Part shown: in pieces, positions 1 to 6,983 of the stretch
Layout: every line of letters begins with the position of its first letter
Numbering within the stretch: position 1 is the stretch's first letter
Origin: Eubacteriales bacterium
Lineage (GTDB): Bacteria; Bacillota; Clostridia; Peptostreptococcales; Anaerovoracaceae
Assembly: GCA_028706405.1 (NCBI GenBank)
Contig: JAQWBM010000013.1
Coordinates: forward strand, 5,188 to 43,897
DNA length: 38,710 nt
Direction: 5' to 3'
Notes under the pieces: generated by a model
Database searches by the model: none
What the model was told of the DNA's origin: nothing
The model's input: only the letters and a program-made list of their open reading frames with translations
Translations under genes and position numbers: made by a program

Positions 1-68
1 TAGTTTTATTAGGGTGGGGAGCCCGTTCCTCAAGAGCGATACAGATTAATTTCTAGTAGGAGGCGAAA

Positions 69-331
69 ATGAAAAAGAAGAAACACATAACCCTAACCAG
101 TGCGAAAGTGGACAAGATGAAATCTGACATATGCAACGAGGCAACTCAAAAAGCGTTACTCATATTTTTATCAGCCTTACATGACGAGTACGGCTTCGGG
201 GAAAAAGGCTTTGCAAGGTGTTAGAGACAGCAAGCCGGTATGGAGAATACCTGGACAAGCATCTTGTTAGCATCAGGCAGACACAGGAAATCATAGAAAA
301 GGGTACGGGGTTACAGCTTAAAGGCTTTTAG
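69..331 (+). pseudogene. Frameshifted small phage protein (about 86 residues if repaired)
   Basis: An ATG at 69 follows a TAGGAGG-type ribosome site and opens a 51-codon frame ending at the TAG at 222-224. One base over, from about 218, an open frame continues without a break to the TAG at 329-331, just before the next gene's ribosome site. Adding one G at the AAGGTG around 216-220 would join the halves, so the protein would read through ...GFGEKGFARVLETASRYG... and end ...LQLKGF. I therefore read this as one gene with a single-base deletion, or a sequencing error. The halves look like one helical phage protein encoded just upstream of the late-gene activator. Function unknown. Confidence 0.6.
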
Positions 332-340
332 GAGGGGAAA

Positions 341-568
341 ATGGAAAAAGAAAGACAAGCATATATTGACTACTTAGAGAAGAAGCACAACAGGAAAATC
401 AAATCATTAGAAATTGATATCGACGGTGACTATGCAGACCTTCATTACAAGTTTGAGCCTGTCGGGTTTGAACGAATCAGAAGAATCACAGGTTATCTTG
501 TCGGCACGATGGATAGCTGGAACGATGCAAAGAAAGCAGAAGAGAAAGACAGGGTAAAACACTTATAA
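341..568 (+). CDS. Small protein resembling the C-terminal tail of anaerobic ribonucleotide reductase (NrdD)
   Basis: 75 residues; ATG preceded by GGAGGGG. The C-terminal half reads RRITGYLVG, then WNDAKKAEEKDRVKH. This resembles the end of class III ribonucleotide reductase NrdD, where an RxxGYL segment carries the glycyl radical and is followed by a WN..K..E..DRV pattern. Such short proteins are often annotated as anaerobic ribonucleoside-triphosphate reductase in clostridial phages. No catalytic barrel or Cys4 zinc site is present, so it cannot be a whole enzyme. It could be a spare radical domain, as T4 Y06I is for pyruvate formate-lyase, or an unrelated phage protein that kept the fold. 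It sits in a tight operon with the late-activator-like gene. Confidence 0.6.
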   Translation: MEKERQAYIDYLEKKHNRKIKSLEIDIDGDYADLHYKFEPVGFERIRRITGYLVGTMDSWNDAKKAEEKDRVKHL

Positions 569-578
569 GGGGGCAGGT

Positions 579-1028
579 ATGACAAAACAAGAATTGTCGC
601 AATGTTACTGGCTCAACCGTGAGATAGACCAGCTCCAAAAAGAGTTACATAAACTTGAGGGCAAGGAATATAACCCAATCAACTTAACGGGGATGCCACA
701 CGGGGGCGGGATATCTGACCCTACCGGCAACATAGCGGTGCGGCGAGCGGAGATACATAGATTAATTTCATTAAAGCTAGAGGAGTGTATGATTGCAAGG
801 GCGAGGATTGAAAGATTTATCAGCTCCGTAGAAGATAGCGAGATGCGGATGATTTTGAGGTTAAGGCACATCAACGGGATGTCGTGGGAGGATATAGCTT
901 GCGAGCTGATACCGCTTGACGACGAGGGGAACGAGGTCGGGAAAGAGCGACACAGGACAACTGTTTACCGAAAATATAAAAAGTTTATTGAAAATACGGG
1001 AAATGCACACAATGCACACTCGGTATGA
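579..1028 (+). CDS. Phage late-gene transcription activator, sigma-region-4-like (DUF1492/ArpU type)
   Basis: 149 residues; ATG at 579 follows GGGGGCAGG. The N-terminal part is a coiled coil (LNREIDQLQKELHKLE) followed by a Gly/Pro-rich linker with ISDPTGNIA. The C-terminal part (about 90-149) is helical, with RLRHINGMSWEDIA and HRTTVYRKYKKF resembling the region-4 helix-turn-helix of sigma factors. This is the usual form of the ArpU/RinA-like regulators encoded just before terminase genes in Firmicutes phages, where they switch on late transcription. Its position at the end of the early/middle genes and upstream of packaging fits that role. The family is fairly secure; the exact target promoter is not visible. 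Confidence 0.72.
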   Translation: MTKQELSQCYWLNREIDQLQKELHKLEGKEYNPINLTGMPHGGGISDPTGNIAVRRAEIHRLISLKLEECMIARARIERFISSVEDSEMRMILRLRHINGMSWEDIACELIPLDDEGNEVGKERHRTTVYRKYKKFIENTGNAHNAHSV

Positions 1029-1055
1029 AGTATAGTATAAGATAAGGAGATTAAC

Positions 1056-1250
1056 GTGGAATATAAAAAACGGTGCTTTGGACTGAAAAAAGGCAAATGC
1101 ACGATATTAAAAAAACAAGAACCTTGCGAGACTTGCGTGTTTTATAAGACCAAAGAAGAAAAAGCCGAGGGAGAAAGAAAAGCAAAGAAACGATGCCGAG
1201 AGCTTAAAATACCATATGGCAACGAGTACATAACCGGGAAAAATGAATAA
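1056..1250 (+). CDS. Small Cys-rich phage protein
   Basis: 64 residues with a GTG start; AAGGAGA at 1044-1050 sits 5 bases upstream and decides the start. Five Cys residues lie in the N-terminal half (CFGLKKGKC, then PCETC), which suggests a small metal-binding knuckle; the rest is highly charged (KEEKAEGERKAKKR). It is the last gene before a strong terminator, so it ends the operon that includes the late activator. I do not recognise a function. Conservation of the Cys pattern would support a zinc-binding role. Confidence 0.65.
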   Translation: MEYKKRCFGLKKGKCTILKKQEPCETCVFYKTKEEKAEGERKAKKRCRELKIPYGNEYITGKNE

Positions 1251-1257
1251 AAAAAGG

Positions 1258-1282
1258 AGCCCCAATTCAGGGGCTTTCTTTT
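1258..1282 (+). terminator. Intrinsic terminator after the early/middle operon
   Basis: AGCCCC (1258-1263) pairs perfectly with GGGGCT (1270-1275) across a six-base AATTCA loop, followed by TTCTTTT. It starts 8 bases after the stop codon at 1250. Confidence 0.85.
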
Positions 1283-1398
1283 GAAATTTCAACAGTTTAG
1301 GAGGAATGGCGAACACAAAATAGAAAATATTTACGCCGTGACCGAAAAATCCGAAAGATATCCTTTATAATGGTAGTATGGCAAAGCCATAAGACTTT

Positions 1399-1426
1399 AA
1401 GCACATCCTCGGGTGTGCTTTTTTAG
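1399..1426 (+). terminator. Intrinsic terminator, possibly ending a short RNA
   Basis: AAGCACA (1399-1405) pairs with TGTGCTT (1414-1420) around an 8-base loop and runs into TTTT. Just upstream are a TATAAT hexamer (1366-1371) and a perfect TATGGC/GCCATA stem (1377-1382 with 1386-1391). The stretch 1283-1509 has no gene longer than a few codons; it holds a 5-codon ATG frame at 1306 and these hairpins only. Confidence 0.75.
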
Positions 1427-1509
1427 TAGGTCAAGTGGGGACAAAAACATATCTTATATTAGAGACCTTGGGGCAGGGCAGGTCAGAGATAAGACAAAGG
1501 AGTTATTGG

Positions 1510-2799
1510 ATGTGGAAAAAAGAAGCCGAGCAACTTAAATTTGACGAACATAAATCGTGGGCGGAAATTGTAGAAGAATTAAAGCATTATTTCCCTAAAA
1601 AAACAGACATCCAAGTCAGGGAGACGATAAGAGCGTACATACGGAGACTTCCAAGGTACAAGGAACAGCAAAGGGAAGATTTTCACCAATCATCAATCGA
1701 ATATAAAAAAGACGGTTCAATAATATCCGAGAAGTTTATAACTGTCCGAGACGGCGACGAAATGACACCAGAATTTATAATTGAGGCACATGGACTTAAA
1801 CCTTGTATGTGGGAAGTAGTGAGTTACAAAAATAACTTCTGGAATACACAAATAAAAGGTGGCAGCAAGCAAATAAGCTACCAATCCAAACTAACAGTAA
1901 AACCACGTTCTAAAGGGATAGACATATCAGAGATAGACAAATACTTTGAAAAAAAGAAGTTCAAATACGATAAACCATTAACCAATCCATTACGATATGA
2001 CCCTAAAGGTGAAGTAATTGAAATAAACCTTCCTGACCTACATAGCGGGCTGTTGGCGTGGAGAAAAGAAACTGGAACAGATTACGATATACACATCACA
2101 AAAGACAGATTCTTTAAATGCCTCTACGATATTAAAGAACGGTGCGAGGGAAAGAAGTTTAAAAAGATAATATTTGTTACATTAGGAGATCTTCTTCATT
2201 TTGACAATGACAATCAAACAACATCCAAGGGAACCTTCCAACAAGCAGACGGCAGACTTGCAAAGATTTTTGATGCCACGTTGGACATGTTAATTGATGG
2301 TATAACCTTACTTGGAGAAATCGCACCAGTAGAAGTAATTTATATTAAGGGCAACCATGACGAAGTAACAGGATATACGCTTCTAAAAGCGACAGAAAAG
2401 GCTTTCAGAAACGATAAAAACATAACTTTCGATACAGAACCTAACCCACAGAAGTTTAAGCTAATAGGAAAGGTTTTGATAGGTTGGACACACGGGAATA
2501 TGCCAAAGCAGAACATGGGAGCATGGCTACAAGGGACAGCTAAAAAGGAGTATGGGCAAAGCGAATTTGCCGAAGTCCACGCAGGACACTTCCACAGCCA
2601 AAAAGTGATTGAAAAGAAACCTGTAAATTACAACCAAACAGATGAGCAAAATGGCATCGTTATAAGATACTTGCCAACAATATCAAGTGCATCATATTGG
2701 GAACACCGGCAAGGGTATGCAAAGAACGTTAAAACTGTGATGTCATTTATATGGAATGAGAAAACAGGGCTAAGAGCAATGTGGTATAGTAATATATAG
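1510..2799 (+). CDS. Calcineurin-like metallophosphoesterase
   Basis: 429 residues from the ATG at 1510, chosen over a GTG at 1435 because AAAGGAG (1496-1502) lies 7 bases before it. The first 150 residues include a helical DNA-binding-like region (WAEIVEELKHYFPKK). The catalytic domain carries the full two-metal phosphoesterase set: DLH (D176, H178), GD (D227), GNHD (N282, H283), H328 in THGN, and GHFH (H360, H362). Such enzymes cleave phosphoesters of nucleic acids or nucleotides. Proteins of this layout are common near the terminase genes of Firmicutes phages, with unknown substrate. All metal ligands look intact. Confidence 0.85.
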   Translation: MWKKEAEQLKFDEHKSWAEIVEELKHYFPKKTDIQVRETIRAYIRRLPRYKEQQREDFHQSSIEYKKDGSIISEKFITVRDGDEMTPEFIIEAHGLKPCMWEVVSYKNNFWNTQIKGGSKQISYQSKLTVKPRSKGIDISEIDKYFEKKKFKYDKPLTNPLRYDPKGEVIEINLPDLHSGLLAWRKETGTDYDIHITKDRFFKCLYDIKERCEGKKFKKIIFVTLGDLLHFDNDNQTTSKGTFQQADGRLAKIFDATLDMLIDGITLLGEIAPVEVIYIKGNHDEVTGYTLLKATEKAFRNDKNITFDTEPNPQKFKLIGKVLIGWTHGNMPKQNMGAWLQGTAKKEYGQSEFAEVHAGHFHSQKVIEKKPVNYNQTDEQNGIVIRYLPTISSASYWEHRQGYAKNVKTVMSFIWNEKTGLRAMWYSNI

Positions 2800-2808
2800 G
2801 AGAGAATT

Positions 2809-3555
2809 GTGTATACTGTTTATAAACATACATGCCCAAACGGGAAAATGTACATAGGAATAACAAGCCAAGAAGTTCAAAAAAGATGGTTGAATGGCAA
2901 CGGGTATATAAAATGCCCGTTGTTTTTTAATGCAATTACTAAATATGGGTGGAGTAACATAACGCACGAAATATTATTGACTAATTTAAACAAAGATGAA
3001 GCTGAACAAAAAGAAATTGAATTAATTAAGACACATAAGAGCAACCAAAGAAAACACGGGTACAACTTGGCAAATGGAGGCAACTGCAAAGGCAAGCACA
3101 GTGAAGAAACAAAGCGTAAAATATCACTCAAAAGCGCCGGAAGAAAACAGTCAAAAGAAACTATAGAAAAACGAGTAGTTAGAGGAGAAAAGCATTATTT
3201 ATACGGAAAGCAAATGTGCGAAAAAACAAAAGAAAAATTAAGAGAAGCTAGCATTGGAAGAAAGGTAAAAGAAGAAACCAAAAGCAAAATTAGCAAAACA
3301 ATGTCAGGCAGGCGCCAGACAGAAGAACATAAACTAAATGCAGCCAAAACCCACTATGTGCCTATATACCAGTACAATACATCTGGAAATTTAATTAGGG
3401 AATGGGAATCTATTACAGCAGCATGCAAGCATATAAATAAAAGTCACAGCAATATCGTTAAGTGTTGCAAAGGCGAAGTAAAAACGGCGTATGGGTACAT
3501 TTGGAAATATAAAGAACAGATAATAAATACACCTGTTAAGGAGGGGCAGGAATGA
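2809..3555 (+). CDS. GIY-YIG homing endonuclease with NUMOD3 and NUMOD1-type repeats
   Basis: 248 residues with a GTG start; AGGAGA (2798-2803) overlaps the upstream stop. The N-terminal nuclease domain starts MYTVYKHTCPNGKMYIGIT, a GIY-YIG variant. Then come four NUMOD3-like DNA-binding repeats of the form G+-S-EETK-KIS (about residues 100-185), and a C-terminal NUMOD1/IENR1-like helix-turn-helix (IYQYNTSGN ... GYIWKY). Free-standing enzymes of this kind cut phage DNA at a specific site and copy themselves into it. It sits between genes rather than in an intron and looks more A+T-rich than the packaging genes, which fits a recent mobile insertion. It overlaps the next gene by 4 bases. Confidence 0.9.
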   Translation: MYTVYKHTCPNGKMYIGITSQEVQKRWLNGNGYIKCPLFFNAITKYGWSNITHEILLTNLNKDEAEQKEIELIKTHKSNQRKHGYNLANGGNCKGKHSEETKRKISLKSAGRKQSKETIEKRVVRGEKHYLYGKQMCEKTKEKLREASIGRKVKEETKSKISKTMSGRRQTEEHKLNAAKTHYVPIYQYNTSGNLIREWESITAACKHINKSHSNIVKCCKGEVKTAYGYIWKYKEQIINTPVKEGQE

Positions 3556-3830
3556 AAAGAGCTGAAATACTACAAACAGCCAGTGGCTATGTGACAAAAG
3601 ACAGAGAGAGCCAGTACGGTTCACCAGAGGATAACTTTAAAATTATAGCCGAGTTGTGGGATATATACCTTAAAGGGTGTGCGGAAGATGGGCCGATCAC
3701 TGCCGAAGATGTGGCAATAATGATGGCATTGTTAAAGATAGGCAGAATCGCAAGCGGGCAAAAGAAAAGCGATAATTACATCGACCTTGCTGGTTACGCT
3801 GCGTGTGCCGGGGAGATAGCGACGAAATGA
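3552..3830 (+). CDS. DUF6378-type phage protein
   Basis: 92 residues; ATG within ATGA overlapping the endonuclease stop, preceded by AAGGAGGGG. The sequence YVTKDRESQYGSPEDNF followed by helical VAIMMALLKIGRIASG and DNYIDLAGYAA matches the DUF6378 family, an all-helical phage family with a MazG-like look. The role is unknown; a nucleotide-related function is a guess from the fold-like pattern. The start and the coupling to the following gene are clear. Confidence 0.75.
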   Translation: MKRAEILQTASGYVTKDRESQYGSPEDNFKIIAELWDIYLKGCAEDGPITAEDVAIMMALLKIGRIASGQKKSDNYIDLAGYAACAGEIATK

Positions 3831-4144
3831 ATATCTATATCAGTCATCCCTACGGAGGGAAAAGAGAAAACGAAATCAAGGTTGAGGAAATTATAAAGGA
3901 CCTGGTAACGCGGTTTCCTGAGCATACATACATAAGCCCAATACACGCATTCAGCTTTATGTATGATTTCGTTGAGGACTATCAGCAAGGGCTTGATATG
4001 TGCATAGAACTACTCAAACTCTGCGACATGATGTATGTGTTCGGGGACCATGAGAGCTCCAGAGGATGCACAGCAGAGATTCAGTGGTGCACAGACAACC
4101 AGAAACCTTTCCAATATAGGGAGATACGGAGGGCGGAGGAATGA
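3827..4144 (+). CDS. DUF4406 protein, nucleoside 2-deoxyribosyltransferase-like
   Basis: 105 residues from the ATG at 3827, which overlaps the previous stop as ATGA; a longer GTG frame from 3803 lacks this coupling. It opens IYISHPYGG, has NEIKVEEIIKDL, then CIELLKLCDMMYVFGDHESSRGC and ends with EIQWC. This is the DUF4406 pattern: a Rossmann-like fold related to nucleoside 2-deoxyribosyltransferases, with the SxG segment expected to hold a nucleotide. In phages these are thought to act in nucleotide metabolism or base modification, but the reaction is not established. Confidence 0.78.
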   Translation: MNIYISHPYGGKRENEIKVEEIIKDLVTRFPEHTYISPIHAFSFMYDFVEDYQQGLDMCIELLKLCDMMYVFGDHESSRGCTAEIQWCTDNQKPFQYREIRRAEE

Positions 4145-4199
4145 CCGCATAAGAAACAGACAATAAAGGGCAGCTTCGGCTTTGTCGAAACAGCAACTA

Positions 4200-4232
4200 A
4201 GAGAGCAATCCTAACGGGTTGCTCTCTTTATT
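4200..4232 (+). terminator. Hairpin terminator after the DUF4406 gene
   Basis: AGAGAGCAA (4200-4208) pairs perfectly with TTGCTCTCT (4219-4227), a 9-bp stem followed by TTATTT. The T-run is interrupted, so termination may be partial, letting the terminase operon be read through. Upstream, 4145-4199 holds no gene. Confidence 0.7.
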
Positions 4233-4245
4233 TGGAGGGATAGAT

Positions 4246-4443
4246 ATGTATGTATATGAAAGCCATTTAGGCGGAGTGTATGCAACGGATGATGTAAGAG
4301 ACTGTGACGACACATATTGCGATACGTGCGGAGACAGCGATTGGCTTATAGGAGTAATAGAAACACCAGAAGAACTCAGGGAGCTAATGAAGGACTACAG
4401 CCAAGAGTACACAGAAGAAGTAATAAAGGGCATATTTAATTAG
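4246..4443 (+). CDS. Small acidic protein with a CxxC knuckle
   Basis: 65 residues from the ATG at 4246; GGAGG (4234-4238) fixes this start rather than a TTG at 4219 that lies inside the terminator stem. The protein is strongly acidic and carries CDDTYCDTCGDSDW in the middle, a possible single zinc knuckle or half of a dimeric site. It is encoded directly before the small terminase, 13 bases away. I do not recognise the family. Confidence 0.65.
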   Translation: MYVYESHLGGVYATDDVRDCDDTYCDTCGDSDWLIGVIETPEELRELMKDYSQEYTEEVIKGIFN

Positions 4444-4456
4444 AGGGGAGGAAACA

Positions 4457-4939
4457 ATGGAAGAGAAGAGAGGTAGAGGCAGACCACCAAAGTACAAGAC
4501 ACCAGAAGAAATGCAGATAGTAATAGACCAATACTTTGAAGAGTGTGAAGGAACACTACTAACAGACAAAGACGGAGAACTTAAACTAACCAAATACGGA
4601 GAGCCTATATACATAGGAGCCAAGCCCCCAACAGTCACAGGACTAGCACTTGCACTTGGATTCACAAGCAGATTGGCACTATTGAATTACCAGGACAAAG
4701 AAGCATTTGTTAACACGGTCACGCGCGCGAAGGCCAGAGTAGAGAGGTACGCAGAGACCAGGCTCTTCGACAAAGACGGCGCAAACGGTGCAAAATTCAG
4801 CCTTGCGAACAACTTTAGAGGGTGGCAGGAGAAGCAGAATGTCGAGATGTCTGGACCGGGCGGCGGCCCAATCCAGTATGAAACAATGACCGCAGAGGAG
4901 CGGCAAGAGCGCATAAACGAGCTTTTGGGCAAGGCATAA
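4457..4939 (+). CDS. terS: Terminase small subunit
   Basis: 160 residues; ATG with GAGGGGAGG upstream. It opens with a basic RGRGRPPKY tail, then a helical region with TVTGLALALGF (a helix-turn-helix-like segment), and near the end GANGAKFSLANNFRGWQEK. The pattern of G-x-x-F-x-L-x-N followed by GW is typical of P22 gp3-like small terminases (PF16677-type). It recognises viral DNA and hands it to the large subunit. It lies directly upstream of TerL, separated by about 209 bases that contain a phased repeat array which may be its binding site. Confidence 0.85.
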   Translation: MEEKRGRGRPPKYKTPEEMQIVIDQYFEECEGTLLTDKDGELKLTKYGEPIYIGAKPPTVTGLALALGFTSRLALLNYQDKEAFVNTVTRAKARVERYAETRLFDKDGANGAKFSLANNFRGWQEKQNVEMSGPGGGPIQYETMTAEERQERINELLGKA

Positions 4940-4952
4940 TTATTCAGCAGGC

Positions 4953-4986
4953 AACTATTCCTATAATTATTCGATTCGGAATAGTT
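4953..4986. other. 9-bp inverted repeat between terS and terL
   Basis: AACTATTCC (4953-4961) is the exact reverse complement of GGAATAGTT (4978-4986), with a 16-base A+T-rich loop. A second small stem, GTTGA/TCAAC, follows at 4997-5010. There is no T-run, so a DNA-level structure or protein site is as likely as a terminator. Confidence 0.6.
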
Positions 4987-5042
4987 GAAAATGTTTGTTG
5001 AGATTTCAACGATTAGGGGCTTGCATAATCATCCAAGGGCAA

Positions 5043-5082
5043 TTATGCAGAGGTTATGCATAGTTTATGCACCATTTATGCA
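5043..5082 (+). repeat. Four phased TTATGCA iterons (candidate packaging site)
   Basis: TTATGCA occurs at 5043, 5054, 5065 and 5076, exactly 11 bases apart, about one DNA helical turn, so all copies face the same side. An inverted copy (TGCATAA) lies at 5022-5028. Phased iterons beside terminase genes are how several phages mark pac or cos for the small terminase. That function is inferred here; the repeats themselves are plainly present. Confidence 0.85.
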
Positions 5083-5148
5083 CGAAAGGCACAAAATATC
5101 CCGAGCCGATACCGAAAAGCGTGTATAAACGATGAATAAAGGAGATAT

Positions 5149-6975
5149 ATGAGAACGGCGAAAGAAGATGCGGAGCTGATCGCACTCTTAGAAATAGAGG
5201 AGCGAGAGCGGGCGAAAACCGATTACAGACTTTTTGCCAAGCGCAATATTAAGATAGTCAACAAGCTCGGTGACCGGGTAGAGTTTAAGCACAACGGCGA
5301 GCAAGATGTTATTAACAACACCGCAGAGCGCATGAGAACGGAGGGCAAGCCTGTCCGTATTATCGTCCTTAAAGCAAGACAGATGGGTGTATCGACTAAC
5401 GAGCAAGGGCGGATGATATACAACACAGTCACGCAGAGCAACCGCACAGGGCTTATTGTAGCGCATGAGGCACCCGCCACCGCTAAGATATTCGACAAGG
5501 CCAGGTATATGTATAACAACCTGCCTGCCGATTCCAAGCCAATGACAAGGGCATCCAACGCCCGAGAGTTAATCTTTGATACCCCGACCGGCTACACCGG
5601 CAAAGACAAGGGGCTCAACTCCAAGATCAGCATACAGGTCGCAGGAGACGTCGGCATCGGTCGAGGAGACACAATATATTATGCTCACCTATCAGAGTTT
5701 GCGTTTTGGCCGTCGCCCGAGGGTAAAGAACCCAAGAAACAATTAGCAGGGATATTACAGGCCGTACCAAGCATACCGGAGACAGAGGTTGTCATCGAAT
5801 CAACGGCAAACGGCTACAACGACTTCAAAGAGTTATGGGATGATGCGGTAGCAGGGCGTAACGAATGGGTTCCGCTATTCTTCGCGTGGCATCACCATCA
5901 AGACTATAGGATGCCGTGTAGGGATTACGGCAAGCTCATAGAGGGGCTTTCATTACCCCTTCGGGAATACATAGAGGGCAACGACAAAACAGAGGGCATA
6001 CGGGCTATATATAACCTCGATGAGGAGCAAGTGCAATGGTATGTATGGACCCTAAAGAACGACTGTAACGGCGACTATAGGATGATGAGACAGGAAAATC
6101 CCAGTAGTCCGGAGGAGAGTTTCATCTCAACCGGCTCACCCGTATTTGACAACGACAAGGTGCAACAGCACATCGAACGGCTGCGGATGCGGTACACAGA
6201 GAAGAAACCAAAGCGCGGGAGATTCCGCTTTGAGTGGAACGATGCGGATGCACAGGACAGAATTAAAGACGAGACAATCACATGGGTAGACGATCCCAAC
6301 GGCGTTATAACCATATACCAGGACCCAAAGGACGGGTGTCCATATGTCATAGGTGGCGACACCAAAGGCGAGGGCAGGGATAAGTATACGGGCACTGTGA
6401 TAGACAATACCACCGGAAAGAGAGTGGCTACACTGTGGATGCAGGCCAGCAACTCAAAACCCTACACCTGGCAGATGTATTGCTTGGGGAGGTATTACAA
6501 TACCGCTCTAATCGGCATCGAAATGAACTTTAACACCGCTCCAATTGAGGAATTGCAAAGGCTAAGATATTCACGGCAGTATGTTCGCAGGAAATACGAC
6601 GATTTCCGAAAGGTTACGGAGGATAAATACGGCTGGAAAACAGACGGCAACACCCGACCTTTGATCATCGATAAAGAAATAGATTTGATTGAGAACAACA
6701 TCGATCTGTTCACCGACATCGATATGCTGGGGGAATGCTTGACATTTGTTTACGATAAGAACGGCAGGCCCGATGCAATGTCAGGCAAGCACGATGATTT
6801 GTTATTCAGTGACATGATAGCCAACGAGATTCGGCAGCAGCAGTCATTTGTTGCAGAGAAACCCATAGGCGAAAGGGTAACATGGCGCAAAGACCAGTGG
6901 GAAGATTACTGGAACGCAAGCAAAGAGGACAGGGAGATGTTAATTAAAAGATGGGGCAGACCACATGACTTATAG
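5149..6975 (+). CDS. terL: Terminase large subunit (packaging ATPase and nuclease)
   Basis: 608 residues; ATG with AAAGGAG upstream. The N-terminal ATPase has a Walker A-like KARQMGVST (residues 75-83) and a Walker B-like IYYAHLSEF (176-184, acidic residue E183). The C-terminal RNase H-like nuclease shows D404 in VIGGDTKG, E458 in IGIEMNFN, and D549-D550 in GKHDDLLF, the usual acidic metal ligands. The protein pumps DNA into the prohead through the portal and cuts it. It follows terS and precedes the portal by 8 bases. The length is usual for the family and nothing looks broken. Confidence 0.95.
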   Translation: MRTAKEDAELIALLEIEERERAKTDYRLFAKRNIKIVNKLGDRVEFKHNGEQDVINNTAERMRTEGKPVRIIVLKARQMGVSTNEQGRMIYNTVTQSNRTGLIVAHEAPATAKIFDKARYMYNNLPADSKPMTRASNARELIFDTPTGYTGKDKGLNSKISIQVAGDVGIGRGDTIYYAHLSEFAFWPSPEGKEPKKQLAGILQAVPSIPETEVVIESTANGYNDFKELWDDAVAGRNEWVPLFFAWHHHQDYRMPCRDYGKLIEGLSLPLREYIEGNDKTEGIRAIYNLDEEQVQWYVWTLKNDCNGDYRMMRQENPSSPEESFISTGSPVFDNDKVQQHIERLRMRYTEKKPKRGRFRFEWNDADAQDRIKDETITWVDDPNGVITIYQDPKDGCPYVIGGDTKGEGRDKYTGTVIDNTTGKRVATLWMQASNSKPYTWQMYCLGRYYNTALIGIEMNFNTAPIEELQRLRYSRQYVRRKYDDFRKVTEDKYGWKTDGNTRPLIIDKEIDLIENNIDLFTDIDMLGECLTFVYDKNGRPDAMSGKHDDLLFSDMIANEIRQQQSFVAEKPIGERVTWRKDQWEDYWNASKEDREMLIKRWGRPHDL

Positions 6976-6983
6976 GAGGGCGC

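Noticed and set aside
1306..1323. Five-codon frame after AGGAGG
   Set aside because: The site is too close to the ATG and the product is too short; probably a leftover of a lost gene.
1435..1509. GTG start giving a longer metallophosphoesterase
   Set aside because: The ATG at 1510 has a clear AAAGGAG site, and the upstream codons look non-coding.
4141..4152. ATG ACC GCA TAA after the DUF4406 gene
   Set aside because: Three codons only; at most a relic of a coupled start.
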